A stretch of DNA of 64,000 nt from DATBVX01 sp963696675 (GTDB lineage: Bacteria; Pseudomonadota; Gammaproteobacteria; Steroidobacterales; Steroidobacteraceae). How positions within the stretch are numbered: the stretch's first letter is position 1; each line of letters opens with the position of its first letter. The notes below the pieces were generated by a model. It saw nothing but the letters and a program-made list of their open reading frames with translations, did no database searches and had not been told where the DNA came from. The stretch is taken from the NCBI GenBank assembly GCA_963696675.1, contig CAVOLM010000054.1:1-64000 (forward strand), written 5' to 3'. Of this stretch, positions 45,483 to 57,825 are shown piece after piece. The translations under genes and the position numbers were made by a program.

Positions 45483-46342
45483 TCAGGCCTGGATCCGCAT
45501 CGACAGGTCGATGGCCCGCACGTGCTTGGTCAGGGATCCGACCGAGATGAAGTCGACGCCGGTCTGCGCGATTTCCCGCACGTTATCGAGGTGAATGCCG
45601 CCGGAGGCCTCGAGCTTCAGCGGTGAACCGTGCGAGCGATTCAGGGCGACGGCGGCCCGCAGATCGTCCAGGCTGAAGTCATCGAGCAGCACGCTCTCGG
45701 GTCGTGCGGCGATTGCCTGGCGCAGTTCATCGAGACTCTCCACCTCGACTTCAATGCCGACGCGCGTCGCGGCACGCGCCGCCGCGACAGCGGCGGCGAT
45801 CGACCCCGCGGCCGCGATGTGATTCTCCTTGATCAGCACCGCGTCGTAGAGACCGATGCGATGATTGCGCGCGCCACCGACGGCGCTCGCGTACTTCTGC
45901 GCCGTGCGCAGCCCGGGTATGGTCTTGCGCGTGTCGAGGATTTCGCAGCCCGTGCCCGCCACCGCATCGACGAACTGGCGCGCAGCGGTCGCTGTGGCCG
46001 ACAGGAGCTGCAGGAAGTTGAGCGCTGTGCGCTCGCCGGTGAGCAGCGCGCGGGCAGCGCCCCGCACGGTGCAGAGCGTGCTTGCGGCTCGCGCTCTTGA
46101 GCCTTCCTCGACGAGCCACTCGACGCTCGCGGTGGCGTCGAGTTGCGCGAACGTCGCGTCGAACCACGGCTCGCCGCAGATCACCGCGTCCTCGCGCGTG
46201 ATGACGGTGGCACGGGCACGGTCGGCCTGCGGGGATGAGGCTTGCAGTGACGTCGCCGCGCGCCGATGTCTTCGCGCAAGGCGCGCGCCACCTGCTCCTG
46301 CAGGTCCGCAGGAACGGTCGGCGGTCGACGGGTCTCACTCAT
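45483..46342 (-). CDS. nadC: Nicotinate-nucleotide pyrophosphorylase (carboxylating), two frameshifts
   Basis: About 285 residues after repair. Quinolinate phosphoribosyltransferase of NAD synthesis, with the PRPP/quinolinate site CEILDTRKTIPGLRTAQKYA, NHRIGLYDAVLIKENH and the ASGGIHLDNV loop. From ATG 46342 the N-terminus reads MSETRRPPTVPADLQEQVAR, then breaks near 46259 (repair gives DIGAGDVTASLIPA) and 46226 (repair leads into RATVITREDAVICG). Both look like one extra base. Confidence 0.9.
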
Positions 46343-46360
46343 GCGCTCTCGGAAAAGCAG

Positions 46361-46382
46361 AAACCCGGCTCACGCCGGGTTT
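46361..46382 (-). terminator. Intrinsic terminator after the PuuD-like gene
   Basis: 9-bp stem AAACCCGGC (46361-46369) / GCCGGGTTT (46374-46382). On the minus strand it is followed by CTGCTTTTCC, between the PuuD-like gene and nadC. Confidence 0.7.
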
Positions 46383-46408
46383 CCTTTCGGCCGCGAAGCG
46401 GTCCGTGT

Positions 46409-47011
46409 TCAGAAGGGCAGGCCGTGCGTCGCGGAACCCATGCACAGGATCATCGGGATCGAGAGCATGAAGTTGGTCCGCGATGCGTTGGCGGCAATCT
46501 TGCGAGCCTTGGCCTTCTGCTCGTCGGTCGCCGGTACGATGCCGAGAATCTTCTTCTGATTCGGCCAGATCAGAACCCAGACATTGAACAGCATGATCGT
46601 GCCGAGCCACGCGCCGATGCCGATCGTCATCTGGTACAGATTCACCGTATCGCCGCCCAGCCCGAGCCTGAAGGCGCCGCCGAAGTTGCCGCTGCGGGTC
46701 AGGTACCAGGCGCCTGTCAGCCAGGTCGAGACAGCGGCCCAGCGAAACCAGAGTAGCGCGCGAGGCGCGACGTACTTCGTGATGCCGGCGCCGCCAGGCC
46801 CGCCCTTGTCGGCGGCCGCGGCAGCCAGCGCCGGGGTCTGGGCGACGTTGAAATAGTAGAGCAGGCCGATCCACATGACGCCTGACAGGATGTGAATCCA
46901 GCGCGCGAGCGATAGCTCGTTGAAGCCCGCCCCGGGAATGATCACGAACGCGATGATGGCCAGCACCACGCCACTGATGACGGCGCCGGAAATCGTAGTG
47001 AGTGGATTCAT
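46409..47011 (-). CDS. PuuD/DUF989-like integral membrane protein
   Basis: 200 residues from ATG 47011 (GGGGAGCCCT upstream), with about five transmembrane segments. The signature ARWIHILSGVMWIGLLYYFN plus APRALLWFRWAAVSTW matches the N-terminal membrane domain of urate hydroxylase PuuD (DUF989). The C-terminal cytochrome c domain of PuuD is absent, so urate oxidation is doubtful and the role is open. A single-gene unit with its own terminator. Confidence 0.75.
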   Translation of the reverse strand: MNPLTTISGAVISGVVLAIIAFVIIPGAGFNELSLARWIHILSGVMWIGLLYYFNVAQTPALAAAAADKGGPGGAGITKYVAPRALLWFRWAAVSTWLTGAWYLTRSGNFGGAFRLGLGGDTVNLYQMTIGIGAWLGTIMLFNVWVLIWPNQKKILGIVPATDEQKAKARKIAANASRTNFMLSIPMILCMGSATHGLPF

Positions 47012-47121
47012 AGGGCTCCCCTGGTTCGTTGTTGGCGGTGCCGGGCTGCAGCGGGTTTGAAGAATAGGCGACGACCCCTGATAATTCAATCACCCATCGA
47101 CGACAATTCACTGGCAATTCA

Positions 47122-47331
47122 ATGGTCTCAGCCCTCGACGCGGGTCCGCTTGAACCGCTCTCTCCCTGTATCAATATCTGCAAGCTCGACGAACGTGGAT
47201 ACTGTGGCGGGTGCCTGCGGAGCCTCGCCGAGATTGCCTGCTGGTCCTCGATGAGCACGGAGCAACGATGGCAGGTACTCGAGGCGGTGGAGCGACGTCG
47301 GCGGGAACGCGAGCACGCGCAAGCAATCTGA
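47122..47331 (+). CDS. DUF1289 small cysteine protein
   Basis: 69 residues. SPCINICKLDERGYCGGCLRS gives the four conserved cysteines of DUF1289 (C-x3-C-x7-C-x2-C), then EIACWSSMSTEQRWQVLEAV. The cysteines probably hold a metal or Fe-S centre. Function not known. Upstream of grxD on the same strand, 22 bases apart, which fits an iron-sulfur context. Confidence 0.85.
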   Translation: MVSALDAGPLEPLSPCINICKLDERGYCGGCLRSLAEIACWSSMSTEQRWQVLEAVERRRREREHAQAI

Positions 47332-47353
47332 TCTGAACCGGAGGCGATGAATC

Positions 47354-47680
47354 GTGGAAGTCGTAGAACGTATCAAGCAGCAATTGCAGTCGAAGCCAGT
47401 GGTCCTGTTCATGAAGGGCACCCCGGACTTCCCCCAGTGTGGCTTCTCGGCCCAGACGGTGGCCGCGCTGCGTGCCTGCGGTGCGGACTTTGCGCACGTG
47501 AATATCTTCGAGGATCCGGAACTGCGCGAGGCGCTCAAGGCGTACTCGAACTGGCCGACCTATCCGCAGCTCTACATCAACGGCGAGCTGGTCGGCGGCT
47601 GCGACATCGCGCTGGAAATGTATCGCAACGGCGAGCTCAGGAAGCTGTTGCAGGAAGCGGGCGCAGCAGCCGGCGGCTGA
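47354..47680 (+). CDS. grxD: Monothiol glutaredoxin Grx4
   Basis: 108 residues from GTG 47354, with GGAGG about 10 bases upstream. CGFS active site (DFPQCGFSAQ, C29) and KGTPDFPQCGF, the signature of class II glutaredoxins. These bind a 2Fe-2S cluster with glutathione and deliver it to targets together with BolA. Full length. Confidence 0.95.
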   Translation: MEVVERIKQQLQSKPVVLFMKGTPDFPQCGFSAQTVAALRACGADFAHVNIFEDPELREALKAYSNWPTYPQLYINGELVGGCDIALEMYRNGELRKLLQEAGAAAGG

Positions 47681-47687
47681 GTCCCCT

Positions 47688-48393
47688 TCACTCTGCGGGC
47701 GTCGCCTCGAAAGGCGGTGCCCCTTCGATCTGACTCAGATCGATGTTGAGCGCGGCGAGACGACGCACCGCGACGTCGTATATCGGCTTGAACTGGTTGC
47801 AGATCAGGCAGAAGAGGTCCGCGGTACGCTCCGCGTCGTACGCCGCCGAATGAGCCGAGGCGGCATCCCATTCGAGCCCTGCAGCGATCAGCGCCCGTGA
47901 CAGCACCGTCTGACCGAAGGCGACGCCCGCGAGCGTCGCGGTATCGAAGCAGGAGAACGGATGCAGGGGATTGCGCTTGACGTCCGCGCGCGTCACCGCT
48001 GCGTTGATGAAACTCGAGATCGAAGAACGCATTGTGACCGACGAGAATGGCGCGCTTGCAGCCGCTGGCGCTGACGGCGTGGCGGATCTCGCGAAAGATT
48101 CTTTGTAACGCGTCTTTCTCGGGGATCGCCGGCCGCAGCGGATGGTGCGGGTCGATGCCGATGACTTCGAGCGAAGCGGGCTCGAGGTTGGCACCCTCAA
48201 AAGGCTGCACGTGATATCGATGCGTCACGCCGCGCCGGAGCATTTCGTCCGGGCCGATCTCGATCAGCACCGCGGCAATTTCCAGCAACGCGTCCCGGGC
48301 GCTGTTGAATCCGCCGGTTTCGACGTCGATGACCACCGGCAGGAAGCCGCGGAAGCGCGCGGCCATCAGCATGGGTGAGGACGTCTCAGACAT
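47688..48393 (-). CDS. rnt: Ribonuclease T, one frameshift
   Basis: About 234 residues. DEDDh 3'-5' exonuclease that trims tRNA and 5S/23S rRNA ends. Catalytic acids in VVIDVETGGFNSA, LVGHNAFFDL and HSAAYDAERTADLF are present. The frame breaks near 48015; deleting one base gives FFDLSFINAAVTRADVKRN. Three bases after the pyrC stop, so in the same operon. Confidence 0.92.
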
Positions 48394-48396
48394 CGG

Positions 48397-49446
48397 TCAC
48401 GTGCGCGCGGGATCGAGACGCCAGATCAACGCTTCGCCCGCTCGAAACGGTACGAGTTGCGCGGCGGCGCCGAAGGGCAGGCTGTCGGGTGCCCGCCACT
48501 CCTGTCGCGTCAATCTGATCGTCCCGGCGTTACGAGGCAGACCGTAGAAGTCCGCGCCAAACTCGCTCGCAAATCCCTCGAGGCGCTCGAGCGCGCCGGC
48601 GCATTCGAAAGCTTCCGCGTAAAGCTCGATGGCCGCATGCGCGGAGAAGATGCCGGCGCAGCCGCAGGCAGCTTCCTTCGCCGATCGAGCGTGCGGTGCG
48701 CTGTCGGTACCGAGAAAGAAGCGCGGATCGCCGCTGGTCGCGGCCGCGAGCAGCGCTTCGCGATCATCCTCCGTCTTGAGCACCGGTAGACAGTAGTGAT
48801 GCGGCTGCAGGCCTCCAGCGAACAGCGCATTGCGGTTCAGCAACAGGTGCTGAGGCGTGAGTGTTGCCGCGACGCGGCGCTGCGCAGCAGTCACAAACTG
48901 GACTGCCGAGCGTGTCGTGATGTGCTCGAACACGACCTTGAGCTCCGTGAAACGCCGCAGCAGCGGATCAAGTATCCGATCGATGAAGGCGATTTCGCGA
49001 TCGAATACGTCCACCGACGGATCCGTCACCTCGCCGTGCACGAGCAGCGGCACCCCGAGATCCTGCATGCGCTCGAGCACTGCGTACACGTGCTCCAGCG
49101 TGCGTACTCCGGCCTCCGAAAACGTGGTCGCGCCCGCGGGATAGAGCTTGACGCCGTGAATGAAACCGCTGGCGCGAGCCGCGTCGATCTCGGCTGGATT
49201 CGTTTGCTCGGTGAGGTAAAGGGTCATCAACGGCTGGAACCCGGAACCGGCCGGCAGCGCATCCAGGATCCGCTGCCGATAGGAGCGTGCCTGGTCCACC
49301 GTGACCACCGGGGATTTCAGATTGGGCATCACGATCGCGCGCGCGAACCGCTGCGCTGTGAACCCCACCACGGCGCGCAATTCCTCGCCATCGCGAAGGT
49401 GCAGGTGCCAGTCATCCGGACGGCGCAGGGTGAGCTCGTGGGTCAT
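48397..49446 (-). CDS. pyrC: Dihydroorotase (class II)
   Basis: 349 residues, intact. Third step of pyrimidine synthesis: carbamoyl-aspartate to dihydroorotate. Binuclear zinc site: HxH in DDWHLHLRDGEEL, carbamylated lysine in GVKLYPAGAT, histidines in LLVHGEVTD and VFEHITT, and aspartate in LGTDSAPHA. The start overlaps the stop of the aminopeptidase gene (ATGA). Confidence 0.96.
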   Translation of the reverse strand: MTHELTLRRPDDWHLHLRDGEELRAVVGFTAQRFARAIVMPNLKSPVVTVDQARSYRQRILDALPAGSGFQPLMTLYLTEQTNPAEIDAARASGFIHGVKLYPAGATTFSEAGVRTLEHVYAVLERMQDLGVPLLVHGEVTDPSVDVFDREIAFIDRILDPLLRRFTELKVVFEHITTRSAVQFVTAAQRRVAATLTPQHLLLNRNALFAGGLQPHHYCLPVLKTEDDREALLAAATSGDPRFFLGTDSAPHARSAKEAACGCAGIFSAHAAIELYAEAFECAGALERLEGFASEFGADFYGLPRNAGTIRLTRQEWRAPDSLPFGAAAQLVPFRAGEALIWRLDPART

Positions 49447-50963
49447 CGTTCGCGCTGCGCCTGCTCGATGAGTTGCTGCTCAGTCAGCAGGTTCACCGCG
49501 TAACGCACTCCGAACCCTGTGATATCCGTGCTGATGTGGGCGAGCCCGCCGCTGCGTTGGGCGGAGGCGAGGTCGACGTGTGCCCACGGAATTGCGCTCG
49601 GAACAAAACGGCTCAGAAAGCGCGCCGCGTAGATGTGATCACCCTTGCCGTCCGCCAGGCATTGCATGATGTCCGCGTTGGCACTCTCGAGGTCTGCATC
49701 GAAATCCTCGTCCATCGGAAAGCACCACACGCGCTCGCCACTCGCAGTGCCGGCTCGCTCCAGGTTGTCGCGCCACTCAGCCCGATTGGTGAAGACGCCG
49801 CTGTAGCGCTCGGTGAGCGCATTGACGCAGGCGCCCGTGAGAGTTGCGAAATCGAGCATCAGCGTAGGCTGTTCGCGGGCCGCGAATACCAGCGTATCGG
49901 CGAGCACCATGCGTCCTTCGGCATCGGTATGAATGACCTGGATGCTGGTGCCGTTGCTCGCGGTGACCACGTCCTGGGGCTTGTAGGCCTTCGGCCCGAT
50001 GCGGTTTTCCGCGATTGCGAGCCAGCAGTCGATACGGTACGGCACCGCGAGCCGCGTGAGCGCGAGAAGCGTGCCGAGTGCGACGGCACTGCCGCCCATG
50101 TCGATGTGCATGTCCAGCATGCTCTTGTGCGTCTTGAGGTTGGTGCCGCCTGTATCGAAGCAGATGCCCTTACCCACGAGCGCCAGCCTCGGCCGTGAGG
50201 AGCGATCTGTGCCGCGGTACTGCACATGCATGATGCCTGCATCTGTGTCTTCGCTGCCCCGAGTGACGGCCAGGAATGCGCCCGCGCCACGGCTTTCGAG
50301 CTGGCGCCGATCGAAGAACCGCACGCGCCAACCTTCGCGTCGTGCCAGCGCGGCAACCCGTTCGCGATAGGACGCCGGTGTGAGTTCGTTGCCCGGAAGG
50401 GCGGTGAGCCAGCGCGCCAGGTTGTTGCCTTCGCTGGTTGCGACTGTCGCCGCGAAGTCGTGTCGATCCGGATCGAACAGCGTGATCTCGCTCAGTATCG
50501 CGGGATCGCCCTGGGCGGACTTGAAGCTCGGGAGCTCGAACGCCGCCGACAACGAGGCGGCGAGCAGTGCCTCGAGCGCGCGTCGCGAAGCACCTGGATC
50601 GAGACCCGATGTTGCCAGCGCGACCCGCCGCGGCTGGCCGCCGCGTGCTTCCTTGAGCATGCGTCCAGCGAGCTGCAGGGCTTCAAAGGAGCTGGCTTTC
50701 TCGCGCATGAGCCCGATGATCACCAGGCCGTGCGCGGGGGAATTCAGTCGAGCGCTCAGCACCGCGCCAGTACGGCATTTGCGCCGCAGGAATTCGGCGC
50801 GCAGCCAGGCGCCACGCGGCAGCGTCTTCCATCTCGCCGCGGGCAGATCCGAGCGGATCATCAGAAACAAGGCGTCGCTCCTCGCGATCGCGTTGCTACG
50901 CAGTGCGTGCGCGCGCTGAATGATTCGAGGCTGGGAGCGCTCGGGAAGCAGGCGGGCTGTCAC
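49443..50963 (-). CDS. M17 leucyl aminopeptidase-family protein
   Basis: 506 residues. N-terminal macro-like domain, then the dizinc catalytic domain with VGKGICFDTGGTNLKTHKSM (metal Lys/Asp), HIDMGGSA and the signature TDAEGRMVLADTL. It removes N-terminal residues from peptides; PepA relatives also bind DNA. The usual PepA segment FDSGGISIKP is FDTGGTNLKTHKS here, so it belongs to a divergent subgroup. First gene of aminopeptidase-pyrC-rnt, divergent from aceE. Confidence 0.88.
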   Translation of the reverse strand: MTARLLPERSQPRIIQRAHALRSNAIARSDALFLMIRSDLPAARWKTLPRGAWLRAEFLRRKCRTGAVLSARLNSPAHGLVIIGLMREKASSFEALQLAGRMLKEARGGQPRRVALATSGLDPGASRRALEALLAASLSAAFELPSFKSAQGDPAILSEITLFDPDRHDFAATVATSEGNNLARWLTALPGNELTPASYRERVAALARREGWRVRFFDRRQLESRGAGAFLAVTRGSEDTDAGIMHVQYRGTDRSSRPRLALVGKGICFDTGGTNLKTHKSMLDMHIDMGGSAVALGTLLALTRLAVPYRIDCWLAIAENRIGPKAYKPQDVVTASNGTSIQVIHTDAEGRMVLADTLVFAAREQPTLMLDFATLTGACVNALTERYSGVFTNRAEWRDNLERAGTASGERVWCFPMDEDFDADLESANADIMQCLADGKGDHIYAARFLSRFVPSAIPWAHVDLASAQRSGGLAHISTDITGFGVRYAVNLLTEQQLIEQAQRER

Positions 50964-50971
50964 TTATTGCC

Positions 50972-51001
50972 TTGACTAAAAAAACCAAACCCGGATCATA
51001 C
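50972..51001 (+). promoter_or_regulatory. Candidate promoter of the aceEF-lpdA operon
   Basis: -35 TTGACT (50972-50977) with TCATAC (50996-51001) 18 bp downstream. The -10 lies inside a small CCCGG-ATCATA-CCGGG inverted repeat, which could be a regulator site. Confidence 0.5.
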
Positions 51002-51027
51002 CGGGGCCTCGCCGGGACCCCAACGAA

Positions 51028-53692
<2,665 letters not shown>

Positions 53693-53706
53693 GCGCCGCA
53701 CCCGCG

Positions 53707-55038
53707 ATGGCCACCCTGAGCGAAATTCGCGTTCCCGATCTCGGCGGGTTCTCCGACGTGAGCGTCATCGACGTGCTGGTCAAGGTCGGCGAGCAGGTCG
53801 ATGTCGACACGCCGCTGATCACGCTCGAGACCGAAAAGGCGACGATGGACGTGCCTTCGCCACAGGCGGGACGGATCGCGGCGCTCAAGATCGAGAAGGG
53901 TGGCCGCGTTTCGCAGGGGAGCCTGATCGCGCTATTGGAGCCCGCGGCTGAAGCGGAGAAGCCGGCGGCGGCTGCCCCGGTTACACCTACCAGCGAAGTG
54001 GAAGAAACCGTTCGACAGCCGGCGCTTGGCGCGAGGAGCGCTGAGCCAGGAAGGGAGACGCCTGCAACAGTGCCGTCACCGGCGCCGTCCGCACTCCCGA
54101 ATGCAGCACCCGTCGCCCTCGCCGACTTCTCGACAGCGTACGCCGGCCCCTCCGTACGAAAGTTTGCGCGCGAGCTCGGCGTAGACCTGGCACGGGTGAA
54201 AGGTGGTGGCCCCAAGGGTCGCATCACGCACGAGGACGTAAAGGGCTTCGTCAAGCAGGTACTGACGGACGGTCGCGGAGTGGCAGGCGCGGGCGCGCTG
54301 GCGAAGGTTCCGGAAGTGGATTTCGCCAGATTCGGCCCGGTAGAGACTCGCCCGCTCAACCGTATTCAGCGCATCTCCGGTCCGCGACTGCATGCGAGCT
54401 GGATCAATATTCCTCACGTGACACAGTTCGATGTTGCGGACATCACGGAGCTCGAGGTAGTGCGCGCACAGCTCAAGGGCAAGGCGGTAAAAGAGGGCAT
54501 CAAGCTCACCCCGCTCGCGTTCGTGGTCAAGGCCTGCGTCAAGGCGTTGCAGGAGTTTCCGCAGGTGAACTCCTCGCTCGATGCGCGCGGGGAGAACCTG
54601 GTCCTGAAAAAGTACCTGCACATCGGCTTTGCCGCCGACACTCCCAATGGGCTGGTGGTGCCTGTGATCCGCGATGCGGACCGCAAGGATATCTACGAAC
54701 TCGCGCGGGAAGTGGGCGAGCTGGCTGACCGCGCACGCGATGGCAAGCTGACGCCAGCGCAAATGCAGGGCGGATGCTTTACGATCTCGAGCCTGGGTTC
54801 CATCGGTGGCACTGCGTTCACACCCATCATCAATGCACCCGAGGTGGCCATACTTGGCGTGTCGCGCTCCAGTTATCAGCCGGTGTATCGCGACGGCAGC
54901 TTCGTGCCGCGGCTGATGCTGCCGCTGTCACTCTCCTATGATCACCGCGTGGTCGATGGCGCACTCGCGGTGCGCTTCACCACGTTCCTGGCGCGGGTTC
55001 TTGCTGAGCCGCGTGGACTCCTCGAGGCGATTCCATGA
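53707..55038 (+). CDS. aceF: Dihydrolipoamide acetyltransferase (PDH E2)
   Basis: 443 residues: a single lipoyl domain with the modified lysine in TLETEKATMDVP, an Ala/Pro linker, a peripheral-subunit-binding domain (SVRKFARELGVDLARVKGGG), and the acetyltransferase core with SLSYDHRVVDGALAVRF (His and Asp catalytic). Transfers acetyl groups to CoA. Its stop overlaps the lpdA start (ATGA). Confidence 0.96.
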   Translation: MATLSEIRVPDLGGFSDVSVIDVLVKVGEQVDVDTPLITLETEKATMDVPSPQAGRIAALKIEKGGRVSQGSLIALLEPAAEAEKPAAAAPVTPTSEVEETVRQPALGARSAEPGRETPATVPSPAPSALPNAAPVALADFSTAYAGPSVRKFARELGVDLARVKGGGPKGRITHEDVKGFVKQVLTDGRGVAGAGALAKVPEVDFARFGPVETRPLNRIQRISGPRLHASWINIPHVTQFDVADITELEVVRAQLKGKAVKEGIKLTPLAFVVKACVKALQEFPQVNSSLDARGENLVLKKYLHIGFAADTPNGLVVPVIRDADRKDIYELAREVGELADRARDGKLTPAQMQGGCFTISSLGSIGGTAFTPIINAPEVAILGVSRSSYQPVYRDGSFVPRLMLPLSLSYDHRVVDGALAVRFTTFLARVLAEPRGLLEAIP

Positions 55039-56856
55039 CTCTCGTTGAGCTGCGCGTGCCCGATCTCGGTGATTTCAAGGACGTCACGGTCGTCGACGTG
55101 CTGGCGACGGCGGGACAGCGGGTCGGCGTCGACGATGCGCTCATCACCCTGGAGACCGACAAGGCGGCCATGGACGTGCCCGCAACCGTCGCGGGCGTGA
55201 TCGAGCGGATGCACGTGAGCAAGGGTGACCGGGTCTCGAAGGGCACGCTGATCGCGACGGTGCGCACCGTAGAGATCGAGCAGACGACGGTGGTGGCAAC
55301 GCCTGAAACCGCCGGCGATCGTGAGCAGCCTTATGTCGAGACGGTCACGCTGGCAGACCAACCGAAAGCGAGTGGCAGCCGCGGACCGAAGCCTGCTCCG
55401 GCGCCCAAGCCAGCCAAGCAGGAAGCGCCCCCGCCAGCGTCTCGAGCCACTGACCGTGCCTTCGACGTCGTCGTACTGGGCGCCGGCCCGGGCGGCTACA
55501 CGGCGGCATTCCGCGCCGCTGACCTGGGACTACGCGTCGCGCTGATCGAGCGCTCGCCGACATTCGGCGGTGTGTGTCTCAACGTGGGCTGCATTCCGTC
55601 CAAGGCACTGCTGCATGCGGCCCGCGTCATCGAGGAAGCGCACTCGATGAGTGAGCACGGCCTGGGTTTCGGCTCACCGAACATCGATCGCAACAAGCTG
55701 CGGGCCTGGAAGGGACAGGTAGTCACGCGCCTCACCAACGGACTTAACGTTCTCGCGAAACAACGCAAGGTCGAGGTCATCCAGGGACTGGGGCAGTTCG
55801 TCGACGCCAACCACATCGAGGTTGCGCAGGGTGCCAAGCGCCGCATGGTGGACTTCAGGTACTGCATCATTGCGAGCGGCTCGGAGTCAGCGCGGCTGCC
55901 CGGGTCTGCCCGACGATCCGCGCATCATGGATTCCACTGCTGCCCTGGAATTGCCGGAGAAGGTCAAGCGCCTGCTCGTCATCGGCGGCGGAATCATCGG
56001 CCTCGAGCTCGCTTGCGTCTACGATGCGTTAGGCGCCAAGGTCACTGTAGTGGAGCTCACGGACGGACTCATGCCTGGCTGCGATCGCGATCTGGTACGC
56101 CCACTCGAGAAACGGATTCGCGGCCGCTACGAGCAGATCCTGCTGGGCACGCGCGTTGCGGCGATCGAGCCGTTGCGTAACGGCCTGCGTGTCAGCTTCG
56201 CGGGTGATAAGGCACCGGAGCCGCACCTGTATGATCGCGTGCTGGTGGCGGTGGGTCGTGTCCCGAACGGTCGCAACATCGGTGCGGACCGCGCCGGTGT
56301 GACCCTTGATGAGCGCGGCTTCGTCCGCGTCGATGCTCAGCAACGCACCAATGTGGAGAACATCTTCGCGATCGGTGACGTCGTGGGGCCGCCGATGCTT
56401 GCTCACAAGGCTTCGCATGAAGGCAAAGTGGCCGCCGAAGTGGCCGCGGGGCAGAAACGCCGCTTCGAGGCGCGCGTAATTCCCTCCGTCGCCTACACGG
56501 ATCCGGAAATCGCCTGGGTCGGCCTCACGGAGATCGAGGCGAAGCAGAAGGGGATCGAGTGCGGCAAGGGACTGTTTCCCTGGATGGCGAGCGGTCGCTC
56601 ACTCGCGCTCAATCGTGACGATGGGTTCACGAAGATCCTGTTCGACCAGGAGTCGCATCGCGTGCTGGGAGCTGGAATCGTCGGCCCGAATGCAGGGGAT
56701 CTCATCTCCGAAGTGGCGCTGGCCATCGAAATGGGCTGCGACGCCGCCGATATCGGTCTCACGATTCACCCGCATCCGACGCTATCGGAAACCGTGGCGT
56801 TTGCGGCCGAAGCCTACGAAGGCACGCTCACGGACCTGTACGTGCCGAAGAAGTAG
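55035..56856 (+). CDS. lpdA: Dihydrolipoamide dehydrogenase with N-terminal lipoyl domain, one frameshift
   Basis: About 606 residues. Unusually for E3, it begins with a lipoyl domain (ITLETDKAAMDVPATVAG) and a Pro/Ala linker before the flavoprotein, as in neisserial P64K. FAD site VVVLGAGPGGYTAAFRA, redox pair GGVCLNVGCIPSKAL, NAD site LLVIGGGIIGLELACVY, and active-site histidine/glutamate HPHPTLSETV. The frame breaks near 55906; removing one T gives RLPGLPDDPRIMDSTAALEL. Coupled to aceF by a 4-base overlap. Confidence 0.94.
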
Positions 56857-56865
56857 GAGCCCGCG

Positions 56866-57054
56866 ATGGACAAGCGCCTGCTCGATATCCTGGTCTGCCC
56901 GGTCACCAAGGCCCCGCTGTTCTACAACGAGGAGACGCAGGAGTTGATCTGCAAGGCGAGCCGGCTGGCCTATCCGATTCGCGACGGTATTCCCGTGATG
57001 CTGGAGGAGGAAGCGCGCCAGCTGCCTTCCGACGATCCTTTGCTGCAACGCTGA
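56866..57054 (+). CDS. Trm112-family protein (YcaR-like)
   Basis: 62 residues: LLDILVCPVTKAPLFYNEE, then LICKASRLAYPIRDGIPVML, the UPF0434/Trm112 fold. It keeps only part of the zinc cysteines of eukaryotic Trm112. It lies 3 bases before kdsB, the standard ycaR-kdsB pair; the bacterial role is unclear. GGAG precedes the ATG. Confidence 0.9.
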   Translation: MDKRLLDILVCPVTKAPLFYNEETQELICKASRLAYPIRDGIPVMLEEEARQLPSDDPLLQR

Positions 57055-57057
57055 GCC

Positions 57058-57815
57058 ATGTTTCGCGTCGTCATTCCCGCGCGGTATGCCTCGACGCGGC
57101 TGCCGGGCAAACCGCTACGTTTGATTGCCGGCCGCCCGATGCTTCAGCACGTGTACGAACGCGCGGCTGCGCAGCGGCGCCAGCGAAGTCTGGATTGCGA
57201 CAGATGACACTCGTATCGAGAACGCCTGCCGAGAGTTCGGCGCACGAGTGCTGATGACGAGTCCCGCGCATCAGAGCGGCACGGACCGGATCGCGGAAGT
57301 TGCGCGGCACCTGGGCTGGCTGGACGATGACATCGTGGTCAACGCCCAGGGGGATGAACCCCTGGTGCCGCCGGCGATCATTCGGCAGGTCGCGGAACTG
57401 CTGGAGCGCTCCTCGTGGGCGGGCATCGCGACGCTGGCAACGCCGATAGGATCCGGTCGAGGAGTTTCTTGATCCCAACGTGGTCAAAGTCGCAGCCACA
57501 GCGCAGGGTCGTGCGTTGTACTTCAGTCGCGCCCCGATTCCCTGGCCGCGCGAAGGTGCGACGAGCGTGCCAACCAGTCAGACGCGGCACGACTCGGCGC
57601 GACGGCATCTCGGGCTGTACGCGTATCGCGTCAAGGTATTGGCAAGGCTCGCGGCGTTGCCTCCAACACCGCTCGAGCAGATCGAAAAGCTCGAGCAGTT
57701 GCGTGCATTGGAAAATGGAGTCGAAATTGTCGTGGCAACCGCCCTTGAGCCGCCAGGTCGGGGAGTCGATACGGAATCTGACCTTGAAGCTGTTGCGCGG
57801 CTGCTGGCGATCTGA
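57058..57815 (+). CDS. kdsB: CMP-KDO synthetase, two frameshifts
   Basis: About 251 residues after repair. Activates KDO with CTP for lipopolysaccharide inner core. Motifs PARYASTRLPGKPL, WIATDDTRIENACREFGARV, VVNAQGDEPLVPP and YFSRAPIPWPRE are present in three frames. Breaks are near 57172 (extra base; repair gives ERAAASGASEVWIA) and 57455 (extra G; repair gives TPIGSVEEFLDPNVVKV). KdsB is normally essential, so these look like sequence errors. Confidence 0.92.
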
Positions 57816-57825
57816 GTGACGAAGC

